From assembly GCA_948470005.1 (NCBI GenBank), contig CAOKNI010000003.1, positions 3,495 through 67,494 of the forward strand: a DNA stretch of 64,000 bases. Reading direction: 5' to 3'. Of the stretch, positions 45,098 to 55,072 are shown piece after piece. The notes under the pieces were generated by a model, which had not been told where the DNA came from, made no database searches, and saw only the letters and a program-made list of their open reading frames with translations. Source of the stretch: an uncultured Mycoplasmatota bacterium (GTDB taxonomy: Bacteria; Bacillota_I; Bacilli_A; RF39; UBA660). Position 1 is the first letter of the stretch. Every line of letters starts with the position of its first letter. A program made the position numbers and the translations under genes.

Positions 45098-46045
45098 TTA
45101 TCTACCCTTTTTTCTCGTTAAATAATTGACACTCTCACTAATTTTCCTAAAATCATGTTCAACTAAAAGTTGCTCTACTAGTAGCCTTACAAAATGTTCT
45201 TGTTCTAGCTTTATCGTAATTTTTAAAACACTCTTAAAAGCATCAAGCTCATCATCTTGATCTAATAAAGCCGGAATGTAAATATCGGGATTAGAGCCAC
45301 CATAAAAATATTTCATTTTATGGGAATGCCCTTTTAAAGAAAATGAATAATACTCTCGAAGATAATCTGAATTGCTACTGTTTTTTAATTTATGTATAAC
45401 TAAAAAGTTATCCTTAGCAACGTGAACTCTTCCATAGCCAAAACCCATAACTGCAATATCATGACGTCTATTATTAAGTTCCTCGACAACACTCGCTCCA
45501 TAAAGATTATAGGCATCAAAATCATGATTGCCCAGAACTAAATAAGTTATAATGTTTTTATCACTAGGATAATTTTCTATTGCATAATCTAACTGATGCA
45601 TCTGTGCTAATGTTTGATTAACGCTACACTCTTGGATATCACTAACACTTTCTAAAAAATCTCCACCATTAATAATCGTATGAATACCCTCACCAGTACA
45701 ATAATCAAAACATCTTTTAACTAAATCTAGTCTTTCGCCTATTCTTTTAATTGGGCTATTCATACTTCGTCCTAGATGTAAATCAGACATCACAAGAGCC
45801 ACAAACTCTGTTGCATCATCAGGCATATGTATAATAACATTATGATTACCACTTTTAGCATCATCTATATCATAATAAACACTACCATCATAATGGTAAT
45901 TCCGTTTCAAATCTATACCTTTATTTTTTAAAGCCTCTAATATTTTCCATAATTCTTTCGGTGTAATATTAAGCATATTAATTATCTCATTATTACTACA
46001 CCCATTACTAATAAATCTAATAACTAAATCTTCAATCTCTCCCAT
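45098..46045 (-). CDS. HTH plus calcineurin-like phosphoesterase, paralogue 1
   Basis: 315 residues with the same layout as 44143-45051: N-terminal HTH-like CSNNEIINMLNITPKELWKI, then DLHLGR, NGGDFLES, LGNHDFD, GHSHK. The pair shares about 30-40 percent by eye and arose by duplication. It lies just after recX, suggesting a DNA-repair context, but this is weak. Confidence 0.85.
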   Translation of the reverse strand: MGEIEDLVIRFISNGCSNNEIINMLNITPKELWKILEALKNKGIDLKRNYHYDGSVYYDIDDAKSGNHNVIIHMPDDATEFVALVMSDLHLGRSMNSPIKRIGERLDLVKRCFDYCTGEGIHTIINGGDFLESVSDIQECSVNQTLAQMHQLDYAIENYPSDKNIITYLVLGNHDFDAYNLYGASVVEELNNRRHDIAVMGFGYGRVHVAKDNFLVIHKLKNSSNSDYLREYYSFSLKGHSHKMKYFYGGSNPDIYIPALLDQDDELDAFKSVLKITIKLEQEHFVRLLVEQLLVEHDFRKISESVNYLTRKKGR

Positions 46046-46063
46046 AATATCCCCCTAAGCAAA

Positions 46064-46816
46064 CTAATCTCTAAACTTATCTAAATTTTGATATCCTTTT
46101 TGATACAAATAATTCCTGATTTTTAACTTTGTTGTTGCTTCATCATACTTCTTAATATATTTCTGATATAATTTATCTACTAGCCTTTTTATTTCTTCTT
46201 CATTATCTTCTATTTCTAATGTCTCTAAATACCCTGTTATATCACTTTTATTAAAACCTTTATTCCCAAGTTCCAGTAGCATTTTTCTTTTAAATTCATT
46301 AGCACTTTTTCTATTTGCTTTAGCCTTCTTGTCTGTATATTTTCTTATTTTATCTAAATAAACATCTTTATCTATTTTATCTAAATAAACTCTTATTTCC
46401 GATTCTTTAAAACCGAGCTTTATTAAATCATTAAGAATTTTATCTTCGCCAACTACATAAAGACTTAACATATCATGAATATAAGCTTCAATATAAACGC
46501 TATTCCTTAAATATCCATCTTTCCTTAATCTCTTTACAGCATAATCAATTTCACTACTGTTATAATTCTTCTTTTTTAAAATATCTTTAATTTCCTTCTC
46601 GCATCTAAGCTTAACACTTATTGCTTTTATGGCATCATAATAAGCCTTTAAAAGATTATTAGTCTTTAATATCTCATCAAACTCTTTATCACTTATTTCT
46701 CTTTTTAAAAGTAATTCATATTTAATAATTATATCATCATAAAGTTTATATTCCCCTTTATCAGTTAAAAGTTTATATTCGTTACTCCGTCCTTTTTGAT
46801 ACTTAATTAATTTCAT
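46064..46816 (-). CDS. recX: RecX-family regulatory protein
   Basis: 250 residues built of helical triplets with the RecX pattern (LGNKGFNKSDITGYL, LRKDGYLRNSVYIEAYI). RecX modulates RecA filaments. It is longer than the E. coli form (about 166) and like Bacillus RecX (264). Confidence 0.85.
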   Translation of the reverse strand: MKLIKYQKGRSNEYKLLTDKGEYKLYDDIIIKYELLLKREISDKEFDEILKTNNLLKAYYDAIKAISVKLRCEKEIKDILKKKNYNSSEIDYAVKRLRKDGYLRNSVYIEAYIHDMLSLYVVGEDKILNDLIKLGFKESEIRVYLDKIDKDVYLDKIRKYTDKKAKANRKSANEFKRKMLLELGNKGFNKSDITGYLETLEIEDNEEEIKRLVDKLYQKYIKKYDEATTKLKIRNYLYQKGYQNLDKFRD

Positions 46817-46866
46817 ACTTACCTCACTATTAAAAGTTTAACACACGAACAAAAGTTAAGTCAACC

Positions 46867-46892
46867 AAAAAGAAGCAGAAATTAATCTACTT
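46867..46892 (-). terminator. terminator of surface-protein gene
   Basis: GAAGTAGA / TTTCTGCTTC hairpin (imperfect) with TTTTTGG on the minus side, about 80 bp after the stop of 46973-48301. Confidence 0.45.
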
Positions 46893-46972
46893 CCTAAGTT
46901 ATATAATAGACATGGAAGATGGCTCTCTAGTCTATATATGAAAGATAAGCTATATAAACAAGATATAAGATT

Positions 46973-48301
46973 TTAGTTAACAATGAATGGGTCTTTTGAG
47001 GTTCCTGATCCAGTAATTTGGACATCAGCGCGCAGATTTATTACTGGTCTGACACCCCACTGACCAGTCACAAGAGAGCCGCCGAAGTTATTTGAATTTA
47101 TTAGGAACACACGAGCAGTGCCATTAGTATCCATGTAATGCGGAGACATTGTCCAGAAGGCTTGTCCATTGTATAGATAATTATAACTATGATTTTCCGT
47201 CGTTCCATAAAGTAATCCGGCATATACTGCTTCATCCACTGTGATAAGTCCTATTGGATATGTTAAGGCATTATTTCCTCTTGTTGCTTCTTTTACTGTA
47301 TACAAATCATTTGTATTTGGACATTTAAATGTTGGTATGAATGTTGTTTTGGGACCAGTTAAAGCTATATTTGTTGTTCTACTAAATGGACCATATGCAG
47401 TCGCATTTGTTCCAAACCCTTTCTTAGTATCACTACTCCACCATGTTTCACTTCCTGTATTGATACTGCGATCTCCACAGAAACCGGCATTAGTATCTAT
47501 TTTACTTGCATAACTTGCCAACTTATTTGTATACCACGTCCCTAGTGATATTAGTATAGTTGATTTATTGGTGTTTGTATGTGTTGCTTCATATGTACTT
47601 GCTCCTGTACTTCCATACATGAAACCTACATAGGCATTATCATTATAGTTTAAATTAAATGCACTTGTTCCTATTTGGCTATCTGTTGTTGAATGATTGT
47701 TTGAATGATATGTTGTTCCACTATATATGATACGAATTGTTCCATCACCATTGATACGGATAATTCGCCACCATCTATTAGCAAACTTTAAATAGTTATT
47801 TCCTGCATCTCCTCTCCAGTAATAACTATCTCCGTCGTCGTCTTTATCAGTGAATATCCCTTGATTATTTATTCTGTCCAATATTGTATCACTGGCAGTT
47901 ACCTTTTTATCAAAATATAAATAACATCTTGTTTTCTCGGCTATTGGCACTACTGATATTGTTTTTGTATCCATATTATAATTTACTATTATATCTTCGT
48001 TCTTCTCAAAACTTTCACCTTTTAATGTTGCACAATAACTCTCATTACTAAAGGTATAACCACTTGTTGGTATGGTTTCTACTTTATCATAGCCACCACT
48101 ATCATTTTCTTGATAGATAGCTATCATATTTAAATCTGGTACAGTATAATTTATTGTTCCATTGGCAAGTGGTATACTTTGTGTTAATTTATACTTTGCA
48201 AAACTAGCTGTAAATATTAATACTGATACTATGGATATAACTGCAATAACTCCTATTGCTATTTTTTTCTTATTATATTTCTTTAGCATCTCAAACTTCA
48301 T
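46973..48301 (-). CDS. membrane-anchored surface protein with DUF6273-like C-terminal domain
   Basis: 442 residues. Basic start, membrane helix (about 13-33), a conserved stalk (KYKLTQSIPLANGTINYTVP), then an extracytoplasmic domain with WWRIIRINGDGTIRIIYSG and a C-terminal WGVRPVINLRADVQITGSG. The WxxxP...GVRPV(I/V)NL ending is what I associate with DUF6273-type domains. The 5' part is nearly identical to the remnant at 12309-12793. Divergent from a double-HTH regulator, with a shared conserved control region. Confidence 0.75.
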   Translation of the reverse strand: MKFEMLKKYNKKKIAIGVIAVISIVSVLIFTASFAKYKLTQSIPLANGTINYTVPDLNMIAIYQENDSGGYDKVETIPTSGYTFSNESYCATLKGESFEKNEDIIVNYNMDTKTISVVPIAEKTRCYLYFDKKVTASDTILDRINNQGIFTDKDDDGDSYYWRGDAGNNYLKFANRWWRIIRINGDGTIRIIYSGTTYHSNNHSTTDSQIGTSAFNLNYNDNAYVGFMYGSTGASTYEATHTNTNKSTILISLGTWYTNKLASYASKIDTNAGFCGDRSINTGSETWWSSDTKKGFGTNATAYGPFSRTTNIALTGPKTTFIPTFKCPNTNDLYTVKEATRGNNALTYPIGLITVDEAVYAGLLYGTTENHSYNYLYNGQAFWTMSPHYMDTNGTARVFLINSNNFGGSLVTGQWGVRPVINLRADVQITGSGTSKDPFIVN

Positions 48302-48332
48302 TGATTATCCCTCCAACATATGCTAGCCAATT

Positions 48333-48361
48333 ATATTAGAATTTTCTAGCTTATATTGAAA
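48333..48361 (-). promoter_or_regulatory. promoter of surface-protein gene
   Basis: Minus-strand TTTCAA (48361-48356), 17-bp spacer, TAATAT (48338-48333). The flanking region to about 48385 is nearly the same as 12800-12870, before the remnant copy. Confidence 0.65.
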
Positions 48362-48464
48362 TTATAATATTAACTATAATAAAAGTCAAGAAAAACTTTG
48401 GTATTTCTCAAGTTTTTTGGTTTGCTCCAATTTGTCTGTGATAATATTGATTGGTGAAATATTT

Positions 48465-48920
48465 ATGATAAATACTGAAAGATTAAAAGATATAAGAGAA
48501 AATTTAAACTTAACTCAAGCAGATATAAGTAAGCAATTAAATATAAGTTCAAGTGCTTACGCTAGATACGAAAATGAAAATGATATATTTCCCATAAAGC
48601 ATCTAATTAGTGTATGTGATTATTTAAATATATCAATAGACTATATTTTAGGCTTAAATGATAAAATAAAATATTCTAATGCCAAAAAAGCTATTGATAA
48701 AAAACTTGCTAGTTTAAGATTAAAAGAATTTCGCAAAGATAATAAAATTACTCAAGACAAACTAAGTTCCATTTTAAACTGTTCTTATGGAACTATCGCT
48801 GGCTATGAAAGCGGAAGATATATTATCGCTACCCCTTTTCTTTATACTATTTGTAAAAAATATGATATATCCGCTGATTACTTACTTGGTAAAATAGACA
48901 CTCCTAAATACCTAAAATAA
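48465..48920 (+). CDS. double-HTH XRE-family regulator (paired with surface protein)
   Basis: 151 residues from the ATG at 48465 (RBS GGTGA, spacing 7); this start gives the same length as the paralogue at 12949. HTH-XRE domains at about 4-60 (LTQADISKQLNISSSAYARY) and 82-140 (ITQDKLSSILNCSYGTIAGY). Likely represses or activates the divergent surface-protein gene. The TCGACA repeats linked to the third regulator (59861) are not present here. Confidence 0.9.
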   Translation: MINTERLKDIRENLNLTQADISKQLNISSSAYARYENENDIFPIKHLISVCDYLNISIDYILGLNDKIKYSNAKKAIDKKLASLRLKEFRKDNKITQDKLSSILNCSYGTIAGYESGRYIIATPFLYTICKKYDISADYLLGKIDTPKYLK

Positions 48921-48952
48921 TAAAAAAATATTAGATAGCTAATTTAAACTAT

Positions 48953-50080
48953 CTAATTTTTATTTGTAATTCTCTCGTATTCTGACAAGAAATACTCATC
49001 AGTCATGCCTGCTATATAATCTAAGGCTATCCGTTCATGACTATTATTATTGGTATATTCTTTACCCATATTTTTTAAAAAAGAAATTATGATAGGTGAT
49101 TCTTCATTATAAGTTTTTAAATCATTTAAATATACTTCAAATAACTTATTAAACATAGTCTCTAACTTATCTTTTGCTGTTGCAGACTCACTTTTATTAT
49201 AAATATGTTCATAGTTAAATTTTTTTAAAGCTTCAATTGCTTTAAATACTTCGTCACTAAATAAAATATAATTTTTACCATAACTATTATTTACAATATC
49301 CATGATACAGGTATTTACTATTTCTCTCGTGGTTATGCCAAGCACATTAGCAATATCCTCGGGTATTTCTTCCCGCTTCATTTTTTTAAGTCTTACTGCA
49401 TCATCAATATCTCTACCTAAATAAGCTAGTAAATCACTTACTCTTACAACACACCCTTCTAAAGTCATTGGTTTTAAATTTATTACTTGATTTTTATCTT
49501 GATAAGTATTTTGATATTCTCTTAAAAAATCTTCTTTGGTTTTCTTTACTGGCTCATATTTTCCCAGGGTAATCTCCCCATTATGACACATTACGGCATC
49601 TAACACTTGTACTGTAATATTAAGACCTTTCCCATAATTTTCAACAAACATTAAATCTCTCACACTTTGCACATTATGATTAAAATATCCTTCCCCATGA
49701 TTAATACTTATTGCATTTAATATTCTCTCTCCAACATGGCCAAATGGCACATGACCTAAATCATGACCAAGAGCAGCTGCTTCAATCAAATCTTCATTTA
49801 AGCCTAAAGCTCTTCCAATTGTTCTCGCAATCTTACTTACAAACTGCACATGTATCATTCTTTTAGCTACATGGTCATGTTCGGTAAAAGAAAAAACTTG
49901 CGTCTTATCTTGATACCGAATAAAAGCTAAAGAATAAATTATTCTATCAATATCTCTAAAAAAAGGTGTTCTTATATCTTCGGTATTTTCTTTAAAATAT
50001 ATAGCCGCATTATCATTACAAGCATACTCTGTTAAAACATTATTATGCATCAGCATTTGTTTTTTAATATTATCTGTCAT
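48953..50080 (-). CDS. HD-domain dNTP triphosphohydrolase (dGTPase-like)
   Basis: 375 residues from the ATG at 50080 (RBS GTGGTGATAATA). HD motif in GHDLGHVPFGHVGER with an upstream His (VQFVSKIARTIGRALGL region) is typical of the Dgt/SAMHD family. Hydrolyses dNTPs to nucleosides and triphosphate. Immediately convergent with the XRE gene. Confidence 0.9.
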   Translation of the reverse strand: MTDNIKKQMLMHNNVLTEYACNDNAAIYFKENTEDIRTPFFRDIDRIIYSLAFIRYQDKTQVFSFTEHDHVAKRMIHVQFVSKIARTIGRALGLNEDLIEAAALGHDLGHVPFGHVGERILNAISINHGEGYFNHNVQSVRDLMFVENYGKGLNITVQVLDAVMCHNGEITLGKYEPVKKTKEDFLREYQNTYQDKNQVINLKPMTLEGCVVRVSDLLAYLGRDIDDAVRLKKMKREEIPEDIANVLGITTREIVNTCIMDIVNNSYGKNYILFSDEVFKAIEALKKFNYEHIYNKSESATAKDKLETMFNKLFEVYLNDLKTYNEESPIIISFLKNMGKEYTNNNSHERIALDYIAGMTDEYFLSEYERITNKN

Positions 50081-50134
50081 TATTATCACCACTTAAATTA
50101 TATCATTAATTATGCCAAGAAAAAAGGATGCAAA

Positions 50135-51556
50135 TTACATCCCTGTAATTAAGTTTCCTATGTCCGTTAAACCTAATTCATTTAAAACTTCACTTAATTT
50201 TGTATAAATATTCATCATTTCAGCTTCACTAATATCTTCTACTTTAACACTATCTGTTGCATTAAAAGTTACTGGCGCTTTACTTATTTCATAAGAACCT
50301 TCTACTGTAAAATCAATTTTCTTTTCGTCATTTATTCCAATATTAAATTTAAAATCTCCGGCTGCGCTATCACTTTTATTATTATTTTTATCTATAAGCT
50401 CTACAGTTCCATCTATAATAGCTCCATTTGATTCAATTGCATAATCCATTTTAAATTTATTTTCTTCTAATTTATAAAATTTCAAATTTAAAACTTCTTT
50501 TACTTTTTCCGTATAAACTACATTTATTGCATCATTAGACTCACTTATCACTAGTTTATTACTATCATCTTTTACAGTTGCATTAAGCATTTTATCTAAA
50601 TAATCAAATTCTAGTATTTCTTTTTTATCTATTTCTAAAACTCCAGCTATAACAGCTCCAAGACGATTAGTATATAAAACTACCTCAACATCTTCTCCAT
50701 CATATTCTACATCTTTTAAACTTGTTTTAATATCTTCTTTATCTTCCCCGCTTAAATTAGCAAGTATAAGAAGCATTTTCTCATCTTTTAATATTTCTTC
50801 TGTAATATATTTTAAAGTTCTATCCATATTTTCTTTATCAAGTTTATATAAGGCTTTTTTAACATCCATTTTTTTATTTCTAATCGTTATAACCTGATCT
50901 GTAAGTTCAAATTTATCTTTATCTAAAGAATCAATTACCATATCTTTAAATTGTTTTAAAATATATTTTATATCTTCATAATTAATTTTCAAATTATTAT
51001 TATTAATAGAAATATAACTATCAAGATTTAATTCTTCTATATCATATTTTCCTAAATTAACAATTTTATTAAATAACTTTTCACTTTTTAAATAAAGGTT
51101 ATTATCAAGTAAGGCAGCTAAAAGATTTACTACTTCTTTATTATTTTTCCTTATTCCTGCTTCTACGATTCCCTTTTTATTTTTACTATCAAATCCTACT
51201 TTAAGACTATAATCTAATCCTGTAAAAGATTTAAGTTCTTTCATATTGCTATCGAACTTTAAGTTTAAACTTGCCATAACTGGTTCATTTGCAACATCAA
51301 TATTTACTGTTTTCTTTTTTAGTTCTTCGACATTTTCGCTTAAAACATTATAAACCCCATTAATTGCATTTTTATAAATAACCACAGGATTTGAAACAAT
51401 TTTATTATAACCAATATATAAACCTACTCCAATTGCGATTACCAGTAAAATACCGCCTAAAATAAATTTCCATTTACTTTTCTTGTTATTTTTTAACTCC
51501 GTTTCCTCCTCATTTACATGTTTAAATGTTAAATTTCCATTTGTTTCATCAATCAT
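50135..51556 (-). CDS. membrane-anchored extracytoplasmic protein, unknown
   Basis: 473 residues: cytoplasmic N-terminus (1-27), one membrane helix (about 28-48), then a long Lys/Asp/Asn-rich extracytoplasmic part with alternating beta segments and the motif LKFDSNMKELKSFTGLDYSLKV. It resembles, in composition only, lipoprotein-type DUFs of Bacillota. Gene order gives no clue. Unknown. Confidence 0.65.
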   Translation of the reverse strand: MIDETNGNLTFKHVNEEETELKNNKKSKWKFILGGILLVIAIGVGLYIGYNKIVSNPVVIYKNAINGVYNVLSENVEELKKKTVNIDVANEPVMASLNLKFDSNMKELKSFTGLDYSLKVGFDSKNKKGIVEAGIRKNNKEVVNLLAALLDNNLYLKSEKLFNKIVNLGKYDIEELNLDSYISINNNNLKINYEDIKYILKQFKDMVIDSLDKDKFELTDQVITIRNKKMDVKKALYKLDKENMDRTLKYITEEILKDEKMLLILANLSGEDKEDIKTSLKDVEYDGEDVEVVLYTNRLGAVIAGVLEIDKKEILEFDYLDKMLNATVKDDSNKLVISESNDAINVVYTEKVKEVLNLKFYKLEENKFKMDYAIESNGAIIDGTVELIDKNNNKSDSAAGDFKFNIGINDEKKIDFTVEGSYEISKAPVTFNATDSVKVEDISEAEMMNIYTKLSEVLNELGLTDIGNLITGM

Positions 51557-51604
51557 ACTCTAAACTCCTTCTATTTTTATATTTCTATTATATCAAATAA
51601 TAAA

Positions 51605-53347
51605 CTATCTGCAAATAGTTTTTCGTTTTCCACTTCTTGCAATTTTACATATTCCGTAAAAAACCACCAAAGCATCAATTGCTCCAAAAACATATATAAA
51701 GATTTTATCATTTTTATCTTCTTGATAATTATATTTATCTATTAATATATAGGCAAGTTTTTCTCTTTCCTCTTCTTTATAATTATGATATTCCAAAAAA
51801 TAATTTCTTGCCTCTAAAGTGAGTTCCTGATAATTAACATCTTCATAATACAGTTCATAAACGTTCTTTAAATCTTCCACGACCTCAGGTATTTCATATA
51901 AACTAGGTGTTAAAGGACTATTAACTATATCTAATTTTAATAAAGACTCTATTTTACTTGCTACTTCATATATAACATCTTCTGAGCCACTAACTCCCAA
52001 TATTTCTAACCCATAAGGAAATCCCTCAATATAGCCCATTGGTACTGTAATAGAAGGATATCCAATTACTGAGCCTAAATAAGCTCCTGGTGCCACAAGC
52101 TCATTCTCCCCTAATTTAAATATTTTATTTTTTACAGTCGGATATATCAAAACATCATAGTCTTCTAATATTTTATCTATATATTCTTTAAAAATTTCTT
52201 TTTTTTGATAAACTTTATTACTAAGCTTTTTACCACACTGGTTTAAATATCCTTTAATACTATAAATATGTCCTTTATCATAAACTAGATCTTTAAAACT
52301 TCTAATCGTTCCCGCCGTGTTTTTAATATATTTATTAAAGCTATCACAAAAAGTTAAACCACTCATCGTACTAGTCGCAATATTTAAATAATAATTATTA
52401 AGTAATTCTCCAATTTCTAAGACACCTTCGCCCCCATCTTTTAAAAGTTCTATCACTTTATTCCCAAGACTTGAAATGTCTTTATCCGTTTTGCCATTTA
52501 CCCCGCTTTTATTTGCATTACCTTCTAAATAACTTTTAACAACTCCTATTTTTAAATTATCTTTAACTTCTTTTTTAGAATATCCTATTTCTTCTAAAAT
52601 AATTTTATTGTCTGCTACCGTCTTGGTAAGTATTCCTACCGTATCGCGATATATATCATAAGGAATAACCCCATCTGTACTTATTATGCCAAATGTTGGC
52701 CTAAGTCCTACTAGACCGGCAGCACTAGCTGGTACTCTTACTGAAGCATTTGTATCTGTACCTAAAGAAGCTGCACCAAAACTAAGGGAAAGACCTACCG
52801 CTGAACCTCCACTTGAGCCATAAGAAGAATAAAGAGGATTAAAAGCATTAAAAACATTACCATATGAACTTTTGGAGTCTGATGCTTTAAAAGCCATTTC
52901 GCTCATATTAGTCGTCGCAAGAATTATTGCTCCCGCTTCTTTTAGTTTTTTAATAACAGCTGCATCTTCTTTAGGGTAATTATCGCTTAAAGACTTAGTA
53001 CCGGCAGTTGTAACCATACCTAAAACATCAATGTTATTTTTAACTAACAAAGGAATTCCATGCAAAGAACTTCTAATATGTCCATTTTTTCTTTCCGCGT
53101 CGTACTTTTTTGCCTCATTAATGGCCTCTTCATTAATTGATCTTATGGAGTTAAACTCACCATCATATTCTTCTATTCTCTCTAAATATAATTTAACAAG
53201 CAACTCACTCGTTAAATACCCCTTTTCTAAAGCTTCATTTAAATCTCTAATACTCATATTTGTTATATCTACAACCGCATTAGTACTTCCCCAAACATTT
53301 ATGGGCACAAATAGCAACAGAAACATTAAAAACTTTAAAAATTTCAT
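51605..53347 (-). CDS. secreted amidase-signature enzyme with C-terminal membrane helix
   Basis: 580 residues. Signal peptide (1-20, cleaved near WGS). Amidase-signature core with the catalytic Lys (IPLLVKNNIDV), cis-Ser loop SSYGSSGGSA and Ser in GTDTNASVRVPA, so the Ser-cisSer-Lys triad is intact. A final hydrophobic helix (FIYVFGAIDALVVFYGI) then RSGKRK suggests membrane anchoring. GatA homologues are cytosolic and have none of these additions; the substrate here is likely an extracellular amide. Confidence 0.85.
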   Translation of the reverse strand: MKFLKFLMFLLLFVPINVWGSTNAVVDITNMSIRDLNEALEKGYLTSELLVKLYLERIEEYDGEFNSIRSINEEAINEAKKYDAERKNGHIRSSLHGIPLLVKNNIDVLGMVTTAGTKSLSDNYPKEDAAVIKKLKEAGAIILATTNMSEMAFKASDSKSSYGNVFNAFNPLYSSYGSSGGSAVGLSLSFGAASLGTDTNASVRVPASAAGLVGLRPTFGIISTDGVIPYDIYRDTVGILTKTVADNKIILEEIGYSKKEVKDNLKIGVVKSYLEGNANKSGVNGKTDKDISSLGNKVIELLKDGGEGVLEIGELLNNYYLNIATSTMSGLTFCDSFNKYIKNTAGTIRSFKDLVYDKGHIYSIKGYLNQCGKKLSNKVYQKKEIFKEYIDKILEDYDVLIYPTVKNKIFKLGENELVAPGAYLGSVIGYPSITVPMGYIEGFPYGLEILGVSGSEDVIYEVASKIESLLKLDIVNSPLTPSLYEIPEVVEDLKNVYELYYEDVNYQELTLEARNYFLEYHNYKEEEREKLAYILIDKYNYQEDKNDKIFIYVFGAIDALVVFYGICKIARSGKRKTICR

Positions 53348-53364
53348 AAGCCCCCACTTTCTAT

Positions 53365-54084
53365 TTAAATTAACTTCTTTAAAAAATTTTTACTTTTCAA
53401 ATATAACCCTGTATATCTATCATAATACGTATTTAAAAAATTATTTATTTCATTTTTAACTTTTTCACTTATTTTTAATTTTGAAATACTTTTAATGTCC
53501 ACATAATAATACATTCGTAAAAGTTCAATTGTTTTTTTATCAACAATAAATTCTTGGTTATAACATTTTACACAAATATATCCCCCTTTATCGCCATCAA
53601 TCGTTAAAATATTTACCTTTGCCCCACACATCACACATGCATCTAAATTAAGACCTACTCCCAAGTAATCTAAAACCTTTATTTCAAATATATTACACAT
53701 AACAAGAGAATCTAAACCATCATTTATTTTTAAAATAGTTTCTATATAAAGATTATATACATTATCACTTGTTTGCTTTACTATTTGTTCTGTAAGTTCT
53801 GTTAAATAATTTACATAACTAATTAAAATTATATCATTTTTAATATTACTTAAAAAATCTATCACATCAACACTTACTAAAATTGAAAGCTTATTCTCCT
53901 TATAATATATATTAAATTTTCCATAAGTAAATTTAAGTGTCGTAGCTCTAAAAGGACTTTTTAAAGATTTAGCCCCCTTACACATTATTCCAATCATACC
54001 CTCATTTGTATAAACATTTATTATCTTTGATGTCTCGCCATAGGGTGTTTCTTTAAATATAATTCCTTCAATTACTCTTAGCAT
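53365..54084 (-). CDS. recO: DNA repair protein RecO
   Basis: 239 residues. N-terminal OB fold (KETPYGETSKIINVYTNEGMIG) and a zinc finger CVMCGAK...GGYICVKC near 150-175. Loads RecA in the RecFOR pathway. Usual length. Confidence 0.93.
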   Translation of the reverse strand: MLRVIEGIIFKETPYGETSKIINVYTNEGMIGIMCKGAKSLKSPFRATTLKFTYGKFNIYYKENKLSILVSVDVIDFLSNIKNDIILISYVNYLTELTEQIVKQTSDNVYNLYIETILKINDGLDSLVMCNIFEIKVLDYLGVGLNLDACVMCGAKVNILTIDGDKGGYICVKCYNQEFIVDKKTIELLRMYYYVDIKSISKLKISEKVKNEINNFLNTYYDRYTGLYLKSKNFLKKLI

Positions 54085-54136
54085 CTAAATCATCTCTTTT
54101 AAATTATAACAATTAAGCATTTAAAAAGAAAGACTT

Positions 54137-54976
54137 TTAATGAAATCTTCCCATTGCTCTTACACGTGCCTCTCCTCTTTCTAATTCTTCTTTTATAGTA
54201 TAATCGGCCAGCATATCAATGATTCTTTTTAAAATTCTCCGATTTTTTACAGGATTTGCTACCATTTCTCTTATTTTGTTTTTAGCCCCATCTGTAAGAG
54301 TCCCAAATATATAATATTCATTACCAGCTAAAAATTCTTCTATAATTCTTGCTAAATCACTTATAATCATTTCTCTTTTAATTTGTGCATCTGTCATAAA
54401 TAAATCTGGTTGTTCTGCATAATCTGGTGTCGATACCACTATTCTAAGCATTTGTTCTTCTAAAAATCTGACAGCTTCCACCACTTTAAAGGTTTTAGCT
54501 TCACCAAAAGAACACAAATTAAAAGCTAAAGCATTCTTCCCTTGGAATGTTACTCTTTCTAATAATGACTTTATCGTCGCCACATCTAAATCTTTTAGTC
54601 TATCTGCGGTTGAAATCTGTAAATTAAAAGGTGATGACACCAAAAGTTTAGCACCATTAATATATTCTTCTGCTTTATTTAATATTTGCGTATCAAAAGG
54701 TGAATTGTTATAAGCATCAAAGACAAACCTATTATCAGAAATATCACTTAAGTTAAGTTTAAATAAATATTCTTTTGCCTCTAAAAGTTTTTCTCTAAAA
54801 AATTCCATTTGAAAATCTGGATTACCACTTAAAATAGCTTGTTCTAATTCTTCATAGTCTCTGATATTATATTTTCTAAGAACCATAGCATAACGTTCTA
54901 CATGTTGTATCATATTCCGATAATATGTTCCTAATCTAATTAGACTATAAGTTGAAATATCTTTTAAAGTATACAC
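54137..54976 (-). CDS. uncharacterised helical protein near recO
   Basis: 279 residues, all-helical, no signal peptide. N-terminus MYTLKDISTYSLIRLG; later IRDYEELEQAILSGNPDFQ and NKIREMVANPVKNRRILKRI. It lies between recO and the dCMP deaminase gene where Bacillus has era/cdd/dgkA. It shares style, but no convincing motif, with the helical trio at 2943-5073. Function unknown. Confidence 0.65.
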   Translation of the reverse strand: MYTLKDISTYSLIRLGTYYRNMIQHVERYAMVLRKYNIRDYEELEQAILSGNPDFQMEFFREKLLEAKEYLFKLNLSDISDNRFVFDAYNNSPFDTQILNKAEEYINGAKLLVSSPFNLQISTADRLKDLDVATIKSLLERVTFQGKNALAFNLCSFGEAKTFKVVEAVRFLEEQMLRIVVSTPDYAEQPDLFMTDAQIKREMIISDLARIIEEFLAGNEYYIFGTLTDGAKNKIREMVANPVKNRRILKRIIDMLADYTIKEELERGEARVRAMGRFH

Positions 54977-55072
54977 CTAATCACTTCCCAAAGTAATGCT
55001 ATTATAAATTTTTTATATAATCTTGTCAATTATTTAAGCTAAAAACTAAAAAGAACTTCACTCAAAAAGTTC

